From CAYJAD01 sp964370675 (GTDB taxonomy: Bacteria > Desulfobacterota > Desulfovibrionia > Desulfovibrionales > Desulfovibrionaceae): 6,735 nucleotides of DNA. A program made the translations under genes and the position numbers. Each line of letters opens with the position of its first letter. Position 1 is the stretch's first letter. This document shows positions 5,027 through 6,735 of this stretch, piece by piece. A model generated the notes under the pieces. The model was not told where the DNA came from. It saw only the letters and a program-made list of their open reading frames with translations, and did not search any database. The stretch spans positions 1 to 6,735 of the forward strand of contig CAYJKC010000072.1 in assembly GCA_964370675.1 (NCBI GenBank). The letters run 5' to 3'.

Positions 5027-6283
5027 TTATTTTTCTCGCCAAATTTTTGCACCAACTTCACTAAGTTTCTTTTCAATGCATGCATAGCCTCGATCTAAAT
5101 GATATATGCGCTGAATTTGCGTTTTGCCTTGTGCTGCAAGCCCTGCTAATACAAAGGCTGCACTAGCACGTAAATCAGACGCCATAACTGGAGCTCCTTT
5201 TAAATCTTTAGCCCCCTGAACTATGGCTTTACGCCCAGAAATTTTAATATCAGCTCCCATGCGAATTAGCTCTTGCACATGCATAAAACGGTTTTCAAAA
5301 ATATTTTCTTCCACTCGAGCTTGCCCTGTGGCAATACACATTAAAGCCATGGTTTGAGCTTGCATATCAGTGGGAAAGCCTGGATAAGGCTCAGTACATA
5401 TATTAACATTTTGCAAGTTTTTAGCACCATAAGGGCAGCTAGAGCGTACACCTTGTGGAGTTCTTTCTAATATTACACCCATTTTTTGAAGTACTATCAT
5501 AAGTGCTTCTAGTTCATCCCAAGGGCAATCTTCAACTAATAAATCTCCACCTGTAATGGCAGCAGCTATTAAAAATGTTCCGGCCTCGATGCGGTCCGGC
5601 ATAATGGAATATGTCTTACCATTTAAGCTAGTTACACCTTGAATTTTTATGGTGCTTGTACCATGTCCGCTAATGCGCGCTCCACAAGATATAAGAAAGT
5701 TTGCTAAGTCAACTATTTCTGGTTCTTTTGCTACATTATCAAGTATAGTTTCACCTTCTGCTAAACTAGCCGCCATGAGCAAATTTTCTGTACCACCTAC
5801 TGTGGGCATATCAAAGGTTATATGTGCACCATTTAACTTTTTACATTTACCAATAATATATCCATCTTCAAGTTCAAAGGTTGCTCCCATCTTTTCAAGG
5901 CCTTGAAGGTGTTGGTCCACAGGTCGCGCACCTATGGCACAACCACCAGGCAAAGCAACCTTGGCCATACCAATACGCGCAAGCAAAGGACCAAGGCATA
6001 AAACTGAAGCTCGCATGGTTTTTACTAAATCATATGGAGCTTCAGGGCTTAATGCATTGGGGGTAATTTTGGCATTACCGTTTTCGAATTCTGTATCACA
6101 ACCAAGTATTTTAAGTAAATTTAATGTAGTATGTATATCACGTAAATTAGGCACATTGCTAAAAAGTATAGGAGAGTCTAGTAAGATAGAACCAAATAAA
6201 ATGGGTAGGGCAGCATTTTTAGAACCACCAACGCAAATGTTACCTGTAAGTGCAGCACCACCTTCAATCATAAGGCTATCCAT
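5027..6283 (-). CDS. murA: UDP-N-acetylglucosamine 1-carboxyvinyltransferase MurA
   Basis: MurA catalyses the first committed step of peptidoglycan synthesis, moving enolpyruvate from PEP to UDP-GlcNAc in the cytoplasm. The 418 residues match the family length. It has the two-domain inside-out barrel sequence pattern with K22 and N23 (GGSKNAALPIL), R91, the catalytic C115 in LPGGCAIGARPVDQHL, R120, D306 in PGFPTDMQAQ and R398 in HLDRGY. These match the E. coli catalytic positions almost one for one. Having Cys rather than Asp at 115 predicts fosfomycin can modify it. The start is set by GGAG at 6294-6291, 7 nt upstream. It appears to be a single-gene unit; both neighbours are separated by long gaps. 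Confidence 0.98.
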   Translation of the reverse strand: MDSLMIEGGAALTGNICVGGSKNAALPILFGSILLDSPILFSNVPNLRDIHTTLNLLKILGCDTEFENGNAKITPNALSPEAPYDLVKTMRASVLCLGPLLARIGMAKVALPGGCAIGARPVDQHLQGLEKMGATFELEDGYIIGKCKKLNGAHITFDMPTVGGTENLLMAASLAEGETILDNVAKEPEIVDLANFLISCGARISGHGTSTIKIQGVTSLNGKTYSIMPDRIEAGTFLIAAAITGGDLLVEDCPWDELEALMIVLQKMGVILERTPQGVRSSCPYGAKNLQNVNICTEPYPGFPTDMQAQTMALMCIATGQARVEENIFENRFMHVQELIRMGADIKISGRKAIVQGAKDLKGAPVMASDLRASAAFVLAGLAAQGKTQIQRIYHLDRGYACIEKKLSEVGAKIWREK

Positions 6284-6333
6284 ATATTAACTCCGAAAAA
6301 ATATTTTTATTAGTAGAAAAACTTAATCTGATA

Positions 6334-6362
6334 ATTATATTACAAATTCCAAAAAAAATCTA
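6334..6362 (-). promoter_or_regulatory. Possible murA promoter
   Basis: A perfect TATAAT lies at 6339-6334 on the minus strand, with a weak TAGATT (3 of 6) 17 nt upstream. It would give a leader of about 44 nt. A second TATAAT at 6400-6395 has an even poorer -35. In DNA this AT-rich, such hexamers occur by chance. Confidence 0.3.
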
Positions 6363-6469
6363 GATAACATTGGTATCGTAAATAACTAGTGAATATTATA
6401 TGTTAATTTTATATTTTATTTGAAAAATATAGGCTAGAGTTAAAATTATTTTTTCAATGCATAAAATAC

Positions 6470-6498
6470 TTGCCAAAGTAAGCAGTAGAGTGTAAACA
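6470..6498 (+). promoter_or_regulatory. Possible tRNA-His promoter
   Basis: TTGCCA (6470-6475, 5 of 6) is followed after 17 nt by TAAACA (6493-6498, 3 of 6), placing the start a few bases before the tRNA. The -10 is poor; TGCATAAAAT near 6458-6467 is an alternative. Confidence 0.35.
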
Positions 6499-6509
6499 CT
6501 TCCATTCGT

Positions 6510-6586
6510 GGTGGATGTAGCTCAGTTGGCAGAGCACCTGGTTGTGGCCCAGGTGGCCGGGGGTTCAAGTCCCCTCATTCACCCCA
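6510..6586 (+). tRNA. tRNA-His (anticodon GTG), CCA encoded
   Basis: The full cloverleaf can be folded. The acceptor stem GTGGATG (6511-6517) pairs with CATTCAC (6576-6582). The D arm is GCTCAGTTGGCAGAGC. The anticodon stem CCTGG/CCAGG encloses the loop TTGTGGC with anticodon GTG at 6544-6546. The T arm is GGGGG-TTCAAGT-CCCCT. The histidine identity element is present: an extra G-1 at 6510 faces the discriminator C73 at 6583. The 3' CCA (6584-6586) is encoded. It decodes CAC and CAT. It is transcribed alone and is followed directly by a terminator. Confidence 0.97.
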
Positions 6587-6594
6587 CAAATTTT

Positions 6595-6621
6595 CCCCGC
6601 ATTAGCGGGGTTTTTTGTTTT
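6595..6621 (+). terminator. Rho-independent terminator of tRNA-His
   Basis: CCCCGC (6595-6600) and GCGGGG (6605-6610) form a 6-bp GC stem with an ATTA loop, followed by TTTTTTGTTTTT. It starts 8 nt after the tRNA CCA. The stem arms are identical to the inner arms of the terminator at 2002-2037. Confidence 0.92.
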
Positions 6622-6635
6622 TAATGGTCAAAGAT

Positions 6636-6735
6636 GGCTCTTCACTAAAAAGAGGGTTCTTCACCAAAATGTCGCCGACCAAGGTTGGATAAATTTAGAT
6701 GCGTTTGCCCTATAATTATTATGTATTTTTCTTGT
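6636..6735. mobile_element. Possible end of an ISL3-type insertion sequence (runs off window)
   Basis: GGCTCTTCACTAAAA (6636-6650) and GGTTCTTCACCAAAA (6655-6669) are 13-of-15 direct repeats 19 nt apart. A start of GGCTCTTCAC resembles the terminal inverted repeats of ISL3-family elements as I remember them. A TATAAT lies at 6711-6716. No transposase reading frame is visible before the window ends, and the partner end is out of view, so this is a tentative call. The 8 bases before it, TCAAAGAT, would be the expected target duplication. Confidence 0.3.

Noticed and set aside
5934..6290. 118-codon plus-strand frame antisense to murA
   Set aside because: It lies wholly over conserved MurA codons, and its product shows no recognisable domain.
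6510..6621. tRNA-His as an integrated-element attachment site
   Set aside because: No integrase gene or repeated copy of the tRNA 3' end is visible within the window.

Overview
The window reads as chromosomal DNA from an AT-rich member of the Desulfovibrionales (Desulfovibrio/Lawsonia-like). The evidence is the GroES and GroEL sequence style, a MucR/Ros-type zinc-finger regulator of the deltaproteobacterial kind, a three-domain NifU next to NifS behind an Rrf2 regulator, and an intergenic hairpin that resembles a sequence I remember as common between Desulfovibrio genes. The species cannot be fixed from the sequence alone. All recognisable genes are intact except groL, which runs off the left edge.

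Layout. From 1 to 798 the minus strand carries groS-groL, the chaperonin operon, with groL cut by the window edge. A long divergent intergenic region (799-1219) holds a candidate groS promoter overlapped by a palindrome, a second GC-capped inverted repeat, and a stretch of A- and T-tracts. A plus-strand MucR/Ros regulator (1220-1711) follows, ending in a hairpin terminator. From 1734 to 2001 there is no gene, but there are two strong hairpins. A perfect 16-bp-stem bidirectional terminator (2002-2037) then closes the next operon. From 2073 to 4574 the minus strand carries an iron-sulfur cluster assembly operon, transcribed iscR-like, nifU, nifS. A gene-free stretch (4575-5026) contains the operon's promoter and a 99-bp imperfect palindromic repeat. 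murA follows on the minus strand (5027-6283). On the plus strand come tRNA-His with encoded CCA and a terminator, and at the right edge a short sequence that may be the end of an insertion element.

How the genes relate. The Fe-S operon is a coherent unit: NifS releases sulfur from cysteine, NifU builds the cluster, and the Rrf2 protein probably senses Fe-S status and controls the operon. GroES/GroEL, MurA and tRNA-His are housekeeping genes with no visible functional link to one another. I see no convincing sign of an undescribed multi-gene system. The points most worth a second look are in the non-coding DNA: the palindromic element at 4839-4937, the hairpins at 1823-1859 and 1947-1989, the groS promoter palindrome with no CIRCE element, and the possible insertion-sequence end after 6636.
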